This document shows, piece after piece, positions 5,472-14,053 of a DNA stretch of 31,631 nt. This stretch comes from a virus. Position numbers and translations under genes: made by a program. The notes beneath the pieces were generated by a model, which did not search any database, was not told the DNA's origin, and saw only the letters and a list, made by a program, of their open reading frames with translations. Each line of letters begins with the position of its first letter. Positions within the stretch are counted from its first letter, which is position 1. Where the stretch lies: the IMG/VR virus record IMGVR_UViG_3300009155_000159, positions 1-31,631 of that record. One strand, 5' to 3'.

Positions 5472-5645
5472 ATGATGAAAACTAAACTAACAAAAGCTGG
5501 TCAGAAAAAGGTCGGTGCTGTCATGCACGAGTTTGGTAAAGGTGAACTGCACTCTGGTAAAGGCGGTAAAGTCGTTAAGAATCCAAAACAGGCGGTGGCG
5601 ATTGCTATTAGCGAAGCTGCTCGTAAGATGGGTAGAATGAAATGA
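5472..5645 (+). CDS. DUF6496-like basic protein
   Basis: 57 residues. The sequence KKVGAVMHEFGKGELHSGKG, then KVVKNPKQAVAIAISEAARK, matches the DUF6496 pattern (VMHEF, SG-KG, KQAIAIALSEA) as I recall it. It is small and basic, and is found in phages and bacteria without known function. It begins one base after the previous stop and ends against the promoter of the terminase operon. Confidence 0.7.
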   Translation: MMKTKLTKAGQKKVGAVMHEFGKGELHSGKGGKVVKNPKQAVAIAISEAARKMGRMK

Positions 5646-5674
5646 TATAATAAATCTACTCGTTGTGAGTAGAT
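5643..5674 (+). promoter_or_regulatory. Promoter of the terminase/head operon with a leader hairpin
   Basis: A consensus extended -10 TGATATAAT (TATAAT 5646-5651) with no clear -35. Immediately downstream, at the expected transcript 5' end, is a perfect 8-bp stem ATCTACTC (5654-5661) / GAGTAGAT (5667-5674) with loop GTTGT and no T run. That fits a stabilising 5' hairpin better than a terminator. The SD AGAGGAGT follows before ATG 5709. Confidence 0.6.
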
Positions 5675-5708
5675 ACTAACTTGACCAACCCTAGAGGAGT
5701 CAAACAAA

Positions 5709-5951
5709 ATGGCACAAGTCGGAAGACCAATAAACAAACTTCATCAGGAAGATGTACGCAAGAAAATCCAAGTAAGTCAATTACTAAATGTTTTGCAAAA
5801 TCATGCACTTGGTGAAAGTGAGGAGTTAAGTCCTACAAGGATGAAGGCTATTGAGATACTATTGCGTAAATCAATGCCTGATATGGCTTCAGTAACCATA
5901 AGCGGAGACGCTGACCAACCACTTCAGCACATTGTTACATGGGCGAAGTAA
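5709..5951 (+). CDS. Terminase small subunit
   Basis: 80 residues, short for the family. It has an N-terminal basic helix region (VRKKIQVSQLLNVLQNHALG), then SPTRMKAIEILLRKSMPDMA and the tail SVTISGDADQPLQHIV. The IEILLRKSMPD-(M/L)-x-S-V-T-SGD ending is characteristic of small terminases that bind pac DNA and stimulate TerL. It overlaps the start of the large subunit by 13 nt. Confidence 0.75.
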   Translation: MAQVGRPINKLHQEDVRKKIQVSQLLNVLQNHALGESEELSPTRMKAIEILLRKSMPDMASVTISGDADQPLQHIVTWAK

Positions 5952-7201
5952 TTGAAATTCCCTACAAGCCAAGGGAACACCAACTAAAGGTTCACGAGTT
6001 ACTGGATGGCAAACGCTTTGCTGTCGTAGTGGCACATCGTAGGTTCGGTAAGACTGTCGCTGCGCTTAACCACTTAATCCGTGAGGCGGTGCTAAACGAG
6101 AAAGAAACTCCTCGCTATGCTTACATTGCGCCTACCTATGGACAGGCAAAGCGTGTAGCTTGGGACTATCTCGTTAAATACACTACTCCGCTAGGCGGTA
6201 CTAACAACATCTCAGAGTTACGAGTTGACTTCTGGGGTAGGCGTATTCAACTATATGGCTCAGACAATCCTGATTCCCTGCGAGGTCAATACTTTGATGG
6301 GGTAATCATTGATGAGGTGGGTGACCAAAATCCTAAGATATGGACAGACATTGTTAGACCTGCTCTGACTGACAGAAAAGGTTGGTGTCTTTTTATTGGT
6401 ACGCCTAAAGGACATAACCACTTCAAAGAGTTGCGAGACAGAGCAGAAACTGATGATGGATGGGGCTTGCTAGAGTTTAAAGCCTCAGAAACTGGCGTAG
6501 TTGACCAAGATGAACTAAACGCTGCCAAGCATGAGATGGGTGAGGATAAGTACCGCCAAGAATTTGAATGTAGCTTTGACGCTGCCGTAGAGGGTTCATA
6601 CTATGGGCAAATCCTCAATGATCTGGAAGACAAAAAGCATATGCAGGATATTCCCAGAGAGGAATTGAGCAGAACTTTTACTGCTTGGGACTTGGGCATG
6701 GGTGACTCTACTTCTATCTGGGTGGCTCAGTTAGTTGGTACTGAGGTGCGCCTTATCGACTACTACGAGAATCATGGAGTTGGACTAGACCATTACGTCA
6801 AGTGGATTAAGGATAACGACTATCTCAAAGCAGAGCATATATTGCCCCATGACGTTAGGGTCAGAGAACTTGGCACAGGTAAGAGCCGTATGGAAATGCT
6901 TGAGGAATCAGGACTTGAAGTCAAGATTGCACCAAGGATGGGACTAGATGATGGTATCCAAGCGGTAAGAAGACTATTGCCAAGGTGTTGGTTTAATGTA
7001 CCAAAAGTGCAGATAGGGCTTAATTGCTTGAGAAATTACCGCAGAGATTACGATGAGAAGCGTAAGATATTCTATGAGCGTCCATTGCATGATTGGTCAA
7101 GTCATGGATCGGACTCATTCCGCTACTTAGCCCTTGGATTGGATGAAGGACATTCAACGTGGTCTAAGCCTATTAACTCAGCACCGAAATGGATTGTTTA
7201 A
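5939..7201 (+). CDS. Terminase large subunit (ATPase/nuclease)
   Basis: 420 residues. Walker A is AHRRFGKT (32-39), Walker B is GVIIDE (121-126) and the coupling motif is FIGTPKGHN (152-160). The C-terminal RNase H-like nuclease starts at TAWDLGMGDSTS (first catalytic Asp, D251), continues at ILPHD (D305) and ends at GSDSFRYLALGL. All landmarks of a functional packaging motor are present. With the P22-like portal and a circular assembly, headful packaging is the likely mode. The stop overlaps the next start (TAATG). Confidence 0.95.
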   Translation: MGEVIEIPYKPREHQLKVHELLDGKRFAVVVAHRRFGKTVAALNHLIREAVLNEKETPRYAYIAPTYGQAKRVAWDYLVKYTTPLGGTNNISELRVDFWGRRIQLYGSDNPDSLRGQYFDGVIIDEVGDQNPKIWTDIVRPALTDRKGWCLFIGTPKGHNHFKELRDRAETDDGWGLLEFKASETGVVDQDELNAAKHEMGEDKYRQEFECSFDAAVEGSYYGQILNDLEDKKHMQDIPREELSRTFTAWDLGMGDSTSIWVAQLVGTEVRLIDYYENHGVGLDHYVKWIKDNDYLKAEHILPHDVRVRELGTGKSRMEMLEESGLEVKIAPRMGLDDGIQAVRRLLPRCWFNVPKVQIGLNCLRNYRRDYDEKRKIFYERPLHDWSSHGSDSFRYLALGLDEGHSTWSKPINSAPKWIV

Positions 7202-7377
7202 TGTATGTACAAATGCAGGGCATAAATTTAGCCCCAAAGGTAAAAGAACTTGAAAAACGCATTGAAATGTTGGAAAATGTGGTAAAAGAGTTACAATCCT
7301 CACCAAGACCGAAACTTGGTCGCCCTCCAAAGGATGCACATGGAAACGAACGACTTGAAGTCGATACTGCAAGCTGA
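7201..7377 (+). CDS. Small coiled-coil protein between TerL and portal
   Basis: 58 residues from ATG 7201, which overlaps the TerL stop (TAATG); an in-frame ATG at 7189 lies inside terL. Residues about 12-38 form a coiled coil (VKELEKRIEMLENVVKELQS), followed by a basic Pro-rich RPKLGRPPKD tail. It overlaps the portal start by 38 nt. I recall similar small coiled-coil ORFs at this place in podoviruses; role unknown. Confidence 0.6.
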   Translation: MYVQMQGINLAPKVKELEKRIEMLENVVKELQSSPRPKLGRPPKDAHGNERLEVDTAS

Positions 7378-9472
7378 GATTGATGATGCTATTGGCTTTA
7401 TTGAAAGCGAAACAGTAGAGCAACGCAAACAGGCTTTGGAGGCGTATCTTAGACAACCTTACGGCAATGAAGTTGAAGGTAAGTCTCAAATCGTTACAGG
7501 TGAAGTAGCAGAAGCCATTGATGGTGCTTTGCCTTCACTTGTTCGCATTTTCACAGGCTCAGAAAACATCGTAGTCTTTGAGCCACAAGGCCCAAGGGAT
7601 GAAGCCTCTGCCAAACAAGCCACAGATTACTGTAATTGGGTGTTTAGCCGTGATAACGAAGGTGTAGCAATCCTACATGATTGGTTTAAAGATGCTCTTT
7701 TACAGAAGAACGGCATCATTAAAGCATATTGGGAAGATAAAGAAGACATTACTAAAGAGCGTTACTTTGACTTGTCTGATGACGAGTTAGCAATGCTAAT
7801 GAGTGATGAGAGCATGGAAATTGTCGAGCAAGATACGACAGAGTTCCCAATATTTGATCCAATGGGACAGCCAGTTGTTGATCCTATGGGTGCGCCAGTT
7901 ATGGGTGCTACGCATAATGTTGTGGTGCAGCAAAAGAAAAAGTCTGGCAAAGTAACGATTGAGAACGTGCCTCCAGAGGAGTTCTTGATTAGCAAGAAGG
8001 CTAGAACTATTGCTGATTCACCTTTTGTAGCCCACAGGCAGATGCTGACTCGTAGCACTTTGATGGCTATGGGGTTTAACAAGAAGCAGGTAGAAGGCTT
8101 ACAGATTGGTGATGCTCTAGCATACACACCAGAGCGTGTGGCTCGTTACTCAGCAGGTGAGCAACCATACACAATCCAGACAGATGATCCTTCAATGCAA
8201 GAGATTGAAGTCTTTGAGTGCTATGTCAAAACTGATATAGATGGCAAAGGCATTGCTTCATTGGTTCAAGTGTTCTACGCCTCAAACGAGATTCTTGAGG
8301 ATGCCAAGGGTAAGGAAATGGTTGAAGAAGTGGACTATGTTCCTTTCCACTCAATCTGTCCTATTCCTATACCACATAAGTTCTTTGGTAATTCGTTGGC
8401 AGATAGGACAACAGACATTCAGTTGATTAAGACGACTATCACTCGTCAAATGCTGGATAACCTATATCTGACAAACAATGCTCGTGTTGTTGCTGTTGAA
8501 GGACAAGTAAATCTTGACGACTTGCTTACATCTACTGCTGGTGGTGTTATTCGTGCTAAGTCTCCAAACGCTGTTCAGCAATTGGTAGTTCAGAACGTAG
8601 CTTCTCAGGCTTTCCCAATGCTTCAGTATCTGGATACAGTTCAGTCTAAGCGTACTGGTGTTAGCGATGCTTCACAGGGTTTAGACCCATCTATCTTGCA
8701 AAATGTAACGGCAGCAGCAGTAGCTTCAATGCAACAAGCTGGCGCAGGTAAGATTGAGTTAATGGCTCGTATCTTTGCTGAGACAGGCGTTAAGTCGTTG
8801 TTCAAGGGTATCCTTCACTTGCTTTGTAAGTACCAAGACAAGCCTCGTTTGGTGCGTATGCGTGGTGAATTCGTAGAGTTTGATCCTAGAACATGGGCTA
8901 ACCAATATGATGTTTCTATCAACGTAGGTCTAGGTGCTGGTAACCGACAAGAGCAGATGGCTATGTTGTCTATGGTTCTTGCTAAACAAGAGCAGTTGAT
9001 TAGTCAGTATGGCCCTGCTAACCCTTACGTTTCACCTGCTCAGTATCGTGGCACTTTGGGACGCATGGTAGAGATTGCAGGTTTTAAGGACTCTGCTGAG
9101 TTCTATAAAGCAATTACGCCAGAACAAGATCAGGCATTGAGTAATCCTCCTCCACAAGAGCAACAGATGCCGCCTGAGATACAGGCATTGATGGCTAAAA
9201 CTCAAGCTGAGATACAAGCTAACCAAGCTAAAGCACAAGCTGACTTGGAGATGCAACAGCAACAGATGCAGATTGATATGCAGATGGCACAACAGAAGGC
9301 TGCTCTTGAAATGCAATTGATGCGTGAGAAAGAACTGGCTAAGTTGCAATTAGAGCGTGAGAAACAACAGGCTTACTTTGCATTGAAACAACAAGAGTTT
9401 GAAGCTGAAGCGCAGTTAAAAGCCATGAAGATAGGTGCTGGAATTACATCTAACGTAGAAATCAGAGGTTAA
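7340..9472 (+). CDS. Portal protein, P22-like
   Basis: 710 residues, close to P22 portal (about 725). Start ATG 7340 has AAAGGA 5 nt upstream; a longer frame from TTG 7316 lacks support. The N-terminal and middle regions look like a phage portal: AYLRQPYGNEVEGKSQIVTG, then DALPSLVRIF-type segments and VPFHSICPIPIPHKFFGNSL. The last 120 residues are a Gln-rich coiled coil (EIQANQAKAQADLEMQQQQM and on), which may be the barrel-like or internal extension. It forms the dodecameric DNA channel at the head vertex. The family is firm from context and sequence. Confidence 0.9.
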   Translation: METNDLKSILQAEIDDAIGFIESETVEQRKQALEAYLRQPYGNEVEGKSQIVTGEVAEAIDGALPSLVRIFTGSENIVVFEPQGPRDEASAKQATDYCNWVFSRDNEGVAILHDWFKDALLQKNGIIKAYWEDKEDITKERYFDLSDDELAMLMSDESMEIVEQDTTEFPIFDPMGQPVVDPMGAPVMGATHNVVVQQKKKSGKVTIENVPPEEFLISKKARTIADSPFVAHRQMLTRSTLMAMGFNKKQVEGLQIGDALAYTPERVARYSAGEQPYTIQTDDPSMQEIEVFECYVKTDIDGKGIASLVQVFYASNEILEDAKGKEMVEEVDYVPFHSICPIPIPHKFFGNSLADRTTDIQLIKTTITRQMLDNLYLTNNARVVAVEGQVNLDDLLTSTAGGVIRAKSPNAVQQLVVQNVASQAFPMLQYLDTVQSKRTGVSDASQGLDPSILQNVTAAAVASMQQAGAGKIELMARIFAETGVKSLFKGILHLLCKYQDKPRLVRMRGEFVEFDPRTWANQYDVSINVGLGAGNRQEQMAMLSMVLAKQEQLISQYGPANPYVSPAQYRGTLGRMVEIAGFKDSAEFYKAITPEQDQALSNPPPQEQQMPPEIQALMAKTQAEIQANQAKAQADLEMQQQQMQIDMQMAQQKAALEMQLMREKELAKLQLEREKQQAYFALKQQEFEAEAQLKAMKIGAGITSNVEIRG

Positions 9473-9474
9473 TC

Positions 9475-11835
9475 ATGGCAGTTTCTAAAGCTGAAATTGT
9501 TAACTTTCTTCAAGCTAATCCTAATATGAGTGATGCAGACATTGCGTCTGCTATGGCTCAGTATGGTGTAACTCCTGCACAAATGGCTGCTGCTACAGGA
9601 TTAAGTGAAGGCCAAGTTATTTCTCGTGTTGCGGCTACAGTACCACAAGGTTCTTCAATTACGTTAGGTGACACTCGTATTGTTCCTAATTATCAAGTAA
9701 TTGGTTCTGGTGAAGACCAACAAATTGGTGCGCTTGAGAATATCTATGTAGACAAAACTACAGGCGATCTTAACTACAAAGCACCAGTAGGATCAACATA
9801 TCAACAACTAAGTGCTGATGGTACGTTTGAAAGAACAGGCGTTATTCAAAAAGATCAGTCATTTTTGGGTGGTTTAGCAGGGGTTTTAAATGACCCAATT
9901 ATTCAAGCTGCTTTATTAGCCAGTGGTGTTGGTGGTGCTATTGGTGGTAGTTTAGGTCTTACAGGCTCAACAGCACAAGCAGTTGGTACAGGTTTATTCA
10001 AAGGTGGAAGCGCACTTGCTGGTGGTGCTGACCTTGAAGACGCTTTAAAAGCTGGGCTTTTAAGTGGTGGTTTAGTTTATGGTGGTGCTGCATTAAACAA
10101 TGCTATTAAGTATCAAGATGTTCCTGTTGACTTCAATACGATGACAACAGATGAAATCAATGATGCACTTGACATAAATTATAGAAATGATCTTTATCGT
10201 GCTGGTTTAACTAATCCGCAGATTAAAGGTTATTTAGCAAATCCTGCAAGTATTTATGATGTAACTTCAGAACTAACTTCTACTGATTTAGCAACGAATC
10301 CAGTAATAACAGATGATACAGTTAATGTTTCTGCAACAACTACACCATCTTTAAATAACTTATTAAATACTGTTGCTAATCCAACAGTAACTGTTACTTC
10401 ACAAAAAACTCCAGAACAAGTAGATCAGTCTGTACTTGACTTAATTAACAGTCAACTTGCAACTAATGTAACTACACCTACTACATTAGCTAATGTTGAA
10501 GTTACAGGTAATAAAGGGGTGTCTTCTGTAGATACTACGGAAATTGATAGATTGTTAGGTTTGCTTCCAACTTTAAATACAGTAGCACCAGTAACTACTA
10601 ATTTAACACCAACAGTAAACGTAGTTGGTCAAAAACCAATAGAAACTACAATTATAGATAAGCCAATTATTGAGCCTACTTTGCCAGTGCGTCCTACTAT
10701 TGGAAATAACGAAGTAGTTATTACGGGCGATAGACCTACAAATGCAACTGATTTAATTTCAGCTTTAGTTCAACCTGTTACTAGAACACCAAGTATAAAT
10801 GTTGTAGCTCAAAAACCAGTGGAAACAACAGTAATAGATAAACCTATTATTGAGCCTGTAGTAGAACCTGTAGTAAAACCTACTATTGGAAATAATGAAG
10901 TAGTCATTACAGGTGAAAGACCAATAAATATAACTGATTTATTAGCTTCTTTAGTTCAACCAACTTCTATAACACCAACAGTAAATGTTGTAGGTCAGAA
11001 ACCTATTGAAACTACAATTATAGATAAGCCAATTATTGAGCCTTTAGTAGAGCCTGTAGTTAAGCCAACAATTACAGAACAGGTTATTACAGGTGATAGA
11101 CCTTTAAATATAACTGATCTAGTTGCTTCTTTAGTTCAACCTGTTATTAAAACATCAACAGTAAATGTTATTGATAAAAAACCAGTAGAATCAATTATTG
11201 TAGATAAACCAATTATTGAGCCAGTTGTTAAACCAATTGTTAAGCCAGTTATTCCAGAGCAAGTAATTACAGGTGATAGAACTATAAGCCTAGATAATTT
11301 ACTTTCTACTTTAGTTGCACCAACTACCTTAACTCCTACAGTAAAAGTTGTTGATAAAAAACCAGTAGAGCAAACTATTGTAGATAAACCTATCATTGAG
11401 CCAAAACCGCCAGTTGAGCCAGACCCTTTAAAAGTAATACAAGATACAGCAAAAATTGTTAACTTGCTTAATACTGATACTGGTACAAATCAAACTGTAA
11501 CTACTACTGATACTGGTTTCCCAATTGTTCCAATACCAGCAGATTGGACAAATCCTTCTGCTACTGGTGTTGCACCATTTACACCATTGCCTCCTATTGA
11601 TTTTGGTACTCGTGAGTTACTTAGGGGTACTCAATGGGAGAAATTCCTAAGTCCTACCTATGGTAAAGTACCAGAGCCAGTTAAGTTTACTCAGCCATCT
11701 AACATGAGTTATAGTGATTTAATGAGTATCTTGGGTGGTAACAAAATGCCAGCAAGATCAAATTTAAGCATTAACGACATTATTTCTGGAATACAAAACC
11801 AATATGGACAAGCATCTAGTAGCAAAGTGGGCTAG
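9475..11835 (+). CDS. Large repeat protein, candidate virion/ejection protein
   Basis: 786 residues. The N-terminus (residues 3-45) is a small helical module (SKAEIVNFLQANPNMSDADI, YGVTPAQMAAATGLSEG). Residues about 130-205 are Gly/Ala-rich and hydrophobic (IQAALLASGVGGAIGGSLGL, GGLVYGGAAL), as in membrane-active ejection proteins. Residues 378-646 consist of tandem 60-62-residue repeats, each with V-N-V-V-G-Q-K-P, then DKPIIEP, then V-V-I-T-G-D-R-P and an LxSLVQP helix. The C-terminus is unrepeated and Pro-rich. It lies between portal and scaffold, so a head-internal or neck role is likely. Exact function unknown. Confidence 0.65.
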   Translation: MAVSKAEIVNFLQANPNMSDADIASAMAQYGVTPAQMAAATGLSEGQVISRVAATVPQGSSITLGDTRIVPNYQVIGSGEDQQIGALENIYVDKTTGDLNYKAPVGSTYQQLSADGTFERTGVIQKDQSFLGGLAGVLNDPIIQAALLASGVGGAIGGSLGLTGSTAQAVGTGLFKGGSALAGGADLEDALKAGLLSGGLVYGGAALNNAIKYQDVPVDFNTMTTDEINDALDINYRNDLYRAGLTNPQIKGYLANPASIYDVTSELTSTDLATNPVITDDTVNVSATTTPSLNNLLNTVANPTVTVTSQKTPEQVDQSVLDLINSQLATNVTTPTTLANVEVTGNKGVSSVDTTEIDRLLGLLPTLNTVAPVTTNLTPTVNVVGQKPIETTIIDKPIIEPTLPVRPTIGNNEVVITGDRPTNATDLISALVQPVTRTPSINVVAQKPVETTVIDKPIIEPVVEPVVKPTIGNNEVVITGERPINITDLLASLVQPTSITPTVNVVGQKPIETTIIDKPIIEPLVEPVVKPTITEQVITGDRPLNITDLVASLVQPVIKTSTVNVIDKKPVESIIVDKPIIEPVVKPIVKPVIPEQVITGDRTISLDNLLSTLVAPTTLTPTVKVVDKKPVEQTIVDKPIIEPKPPVEPDPLKVIQDTAKIVNLLNTDTGTNQTVTTTDTGFPIVPIPADWTNPSATGVAPFTPLPPIDFGTRELLRGTQWEKFLSPTYGKVPEPVKFTQPSNMSYSDLMSILGGNKMPARSNLSINDIISGIQNQYGQASSSKVG
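10606..11412 (+). repeat. Tandem 180-186-bp coding repeats
   Basis: Repeat units begin at 10606, 10786, 10972, 11152 and 11332 (periods 180, 186, 180, 180), the fifth being partial. Each encodes a half-repeat with V-x-V-x-G-Q-K-P and DKPIIEP and a half-repeat with VVITGDRP and LxSLVQP. A degenerate earlier copy can be traced at about 10345-10605. Confidence 0.85.
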
Positions 11836-12043
11836 GAATCTGTTAGATGATGATTTTTTCATAGAAGTCATAGATAACTTGAAAAAAGAGCAGATTAGTG
11901 TAATAATTAACACAAGTGCTGAAGAATCTGATAGGCGTGAGGATGCTTATCGGCACATTAAGACAATTCAACTAATTACAGGACACTTAGAAGGCTTGGC
12001 CTCGGAGACTGTGATTAGAGATAAGAAGTGGAAAATTCTGTAG
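11804..12043 (+). CDS. Small conserved head-region protein
   Basis: 79 residues overlapping the preceding gene by 32 nt. Helical: HLVAKWARNLLDDDFFIEVI, DNLKKEQISVIINTSAEESD, then RHIKTIQLITGHLEGLASE. I recall such FFxEVID...RRxDAY...L..I.G.LE proteins between portal and scaffold in podoviruses, where they probably help head assembly. No SD at good distance; translational coupling is likely. Confidence 0.65.
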   Translation: MDKHLVAKWARNLLDDDFFIEVIDNLKKEQISVIINTSAEESDRREDAYRHIKTIQLITGHLEGLASETVIRDKKWKIL

Positions 12044-12095
12044 CCTAAAAGCTACCCTCCGTCCAGAAGGTTTCTGGTGATTATTGAGATGACAA

Positions 12096-13010
12096 ATGGA
12101 AAACACCAACCCACAAGGGAGTGAAAACCTAAATGTAAACCAAGCCGCTTCAGCGTTTGAGGGCATGATGGGTGATTCTGACGAAGCCGAACAAGGCCAA
12201 TCTGAAGATCAGTCAGAAGACCAGCAAGAGACTGATGAAGTTGAGTATGAGGAAGAGCCAAAGCCTAGATATAAAGTCAAGGCATCTGGTGAGGAAGTCG
12301 AAGTAGAACTAGACGAACTCATTAAAGGTTATCAACAAGGTACGGACTACACAAAGAAGTCTCAGGCTCTAGCTGAACAACGTAAGGCTGTTGAAGCTGA
12401 ACGTGGTCATTTAGAGCAGGTTAAACAAGAGCGACAGGCATATGCCCAGAAATTGCAAGCGTTGGATAGCTTCCTTACGCAGCAAAATCAGGGTGTGGAC
12501 TTAGATGTTCTAAAGGAAACAGACCCTATCGGTTATGCGGTAGCGGTAGCTGAACAGAGTCAGCGTGAGAAACAGTTAGCAGTAGTCAGGAATGAACAGC
12601 AACGCATTGCCCAACAGCAACAAGCCGAGCAACAAGCCTCTCTGCAAAGCCATCTCCGTCAAGAGTCTGAAAAGCTAGTGAGTCTAATTCCTGAGTTAGC
12701 TACGCCACAGGGTGATGCGGTACGGAAACAAATCCGTGACTATGCGAAGTCTGTTGGTTGGTCTGACCAAGAACTCAGTTCCGTATATGACAGTCGTGCT
12801 GTGCATACTTTGTACATGGCAATGAAGTATCAGCAACTTCAAAAGAGCAAGCCAGAGTTGAATAAAAAACTCTTGTCTGCCCCTAAGATGATGCGATCAG
12901 GTTCTTCTGCACCAGTTACTAAGAATTCACAGGATAAACAGGTTATGCAAAGGTTGCGTGAGACAGGAAAAGTTACTGACGCAGCTAAAGCATTTGAACG
13001 ATTCTTTTAA
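12096..13010 (+). CDS. Scaffolding protein
   Basis: 304 residues. The N-terminal 60 residues are highly acidic (GDSDEAEQGQSEDQSEDQQE), followed by EEPKPRYKVKASGEEVEVEL and a long coiled coil (KSQALAEQRKAVEAERGHLE, QVKQERQAYAQKLQ), then a Gln-rich middle. The C-terminus is basic and Ser-rich. Acidic N-terminus, central coiled coil, and position directly before the major capsid gene are the normal features of podovirus scaffolds. It would guide procapsid assembly and then exit. A 6-bp hairpin CCAGAA/TTCTGG (12063-12077) sits before the start. Confidence 0.8.
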   Translation: MENTNPQGSENLNVNQAASAFEGMMGDSDEAEQGQSEDQSEDQQETDEVEYEEEPKPRYKVKASGEEVEVELDELIKGYQQGTDYTKKSQALAEQRKAVEAERGHLEQVKQERQAYAQKLQALDSFLTQQNQGVDLDVLKETDPIGYAVAVAEQSQREKQLAVVRNEQQRIAQQQQAEQQASLQSHLRQESEKLVSLIPELATPQGDAVRKQIRDYAKSVGWSDQELSSVYDSRAVHTLYMAMKYQQLQKSKPELNKKLLSAPKMMRSGSSAPVTKNSQDKQVMQRLRETGKVTDAAKAFERFF

Positions 13011-13028
13011 ATTTTGGAGTATTAAATT

Positions 13029-13973
13029 ATGGCTACCTATCAAACATATACCGCAATCGGTATGCGTGAAGACCTCTCTGACGTTATCTATAACATCAGC
13101 CCTACAGACACACCTTTCATGTCTACCATTGGTAAGACAAAGGCAACTGCTGTTTATCACGAGTGGCAGACTGACTCATTGGCTGCTGCTGGTTTGAACG
13201 TAACAGTTGAGGGTGCAACAGCATCTGACGCTACTATGTCTCCAACTACTCGTGTTGGCAATCGTTGCCAGATTTCACAGAAGACAATCAAGATTTCAAA
13301 CACCTTGAACGCTGTTGATAAAGCTGGTCGTAAGTCTGAAAAGGCTTATCAGTTGGCTAAAGCATCTGCTGAAATCAAGCGTGACATGGAATTGACATTG
13401 CTCAGCAACCAAGTTGCTACCAATGGTAACTCCTCTACTGCTCGTGCTTTGGGTGGTTTGCAAGCATGGTTGGCTACTAACTACTCTGGTGGTACTTCTG
13501 GTGTTGCTGGCGCATCTGGCACTACTGCTCGTACAAATGGTACAAACCGCACTTTCACAGAAGCAATCTTGCAAACTGTTGTTAAGAGCGTTTATACCGC
13601 TGGTGGCAATCCTAAAATCTTGATGGTTACTCCTGCTCACAAGCAAGTAGTCTCTAGCTTTGCTGGTATTGCTGCTCAGCGTTACATGGCCCCTACTAAT
13701 GCCCCTACGACTATCATCGGGGCGGCAGACGTATACCTGTCAGATTTCGGCACTCTGAGCGTTGTTCCCTCACGTTTTATGAACAGCACTAACTCGGCTG
13801 ATGATGTTGCATATTTGCTTGACCCAGAAATGGCAGCAGTTGCTTATCTGCGTCCCTTCCAGACCATTGAGTTGGCTGTTACTGGTGACAACGAGTCTAC
13901 ACAACTATTGGCTGAGTTCACATTGGAAGTTAAGAACGAAGCTGCACACGGCATCATTGCTGACTTAACCTAA
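13029..13973 (+). CDS. Major capsid protein, DUF5309/SU10 type
   Basis: 314 residues. The start MATYQTYTAIGMREDLSDVI, then ISPTDTPFMSTIGKTKA and HEWQTDSLAAAG, matches the SU10-like DUF5309 capsid family. Continuing marks are ISQKTIKISNTLNAVDKAGR, GGNPKILMVTPAHKQVV and a C-terminal LLDPEMAAVAYLRPFQTIEL. HK97 fold is expected. SD TTGGAGT lies before the ATG. Followed at once by a strong terminator, so its mRNA is probably abundant. Confidence 0.92.
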   Translation: MATYQTYTAIGMREDLSDVIYNISPTDTPFMSTIGKTKATAVYHEWQTDSLAAAGLNVTVEGATASDATMSPTTRVGNRCQISQKTIKISNTLNAVDKAGRKSEKAYQLAKASAEIKRDMELTLLSNQVATNGNSSTARALGGLQAWLATNYSGGTSGVAGASGTTARTNGTNRTFTEAILQTVVKSVYTAGGNPKILMVTPAHKQVVSSFAGIAAQRYMAPTNAPTTIIGAADVYLSDFGTLSVVPSRFMNSTNSADDVAYLLDPEMAAVAYLRPFQTIELAVTGDNESTQLLAEFTLEVKNEAAHGIIADLT

Positions 13974-13990
13974 TATTTAGGTGACTCCGA

Positions 13991-14029
13991 AAATGCCTCA
14001 GACTAATCCTCTGGGGCATTTCTTTTTCT
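13991..14029 (+). terminator. Intrinsic terminator after the capsid gene
   Basis: A 12-bp stem AAATGCCTCAGA (13991-14002) / TCTGGGGCATTT (14010-14021) with one G-U pair and a 7-nt loop is followed by CTTTTTCT. It lies 17 nt after the capsid stop and separates head genes from connector and tail genes. Confidence 0.85.
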
Positions 14030-14037
14030 AGCAAAAC

Positions 14038-14053
14038 TGATAGAATTAGTATA
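14038..14053 (+). promoter_or_regulatory. Putative extended -10 promoter, near-leaderless
   Basis: TG at 14038-14039, then A and TAGAAT (14041-14046). The ATG at 14053 is only 7 nt past the -10 and has no SD, so the transcript would be leaderless, as for the Cro-like gene. No clear -35 is seen. Confidence 0.4.

Noticed and set aside
7762-8127. Antisense ORF of 121 residues within the portal gene
   Set aside because: Shadow of a clear portal coding frame, with low-complexity composition and no start signal.
10606-11412. Regular direct repeats considered as CRISPR or origin iterons
   Set aside because: Units are 180-186 bp, contiguous and in frame with a protein; no spacer-repeat pattern and no cas genes.
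13296-13646. Antisense and second-frame ORFs within the capsid gene
   Set aside because: Ser/Thr-rich shadows of the DUF5309 capsid frame.
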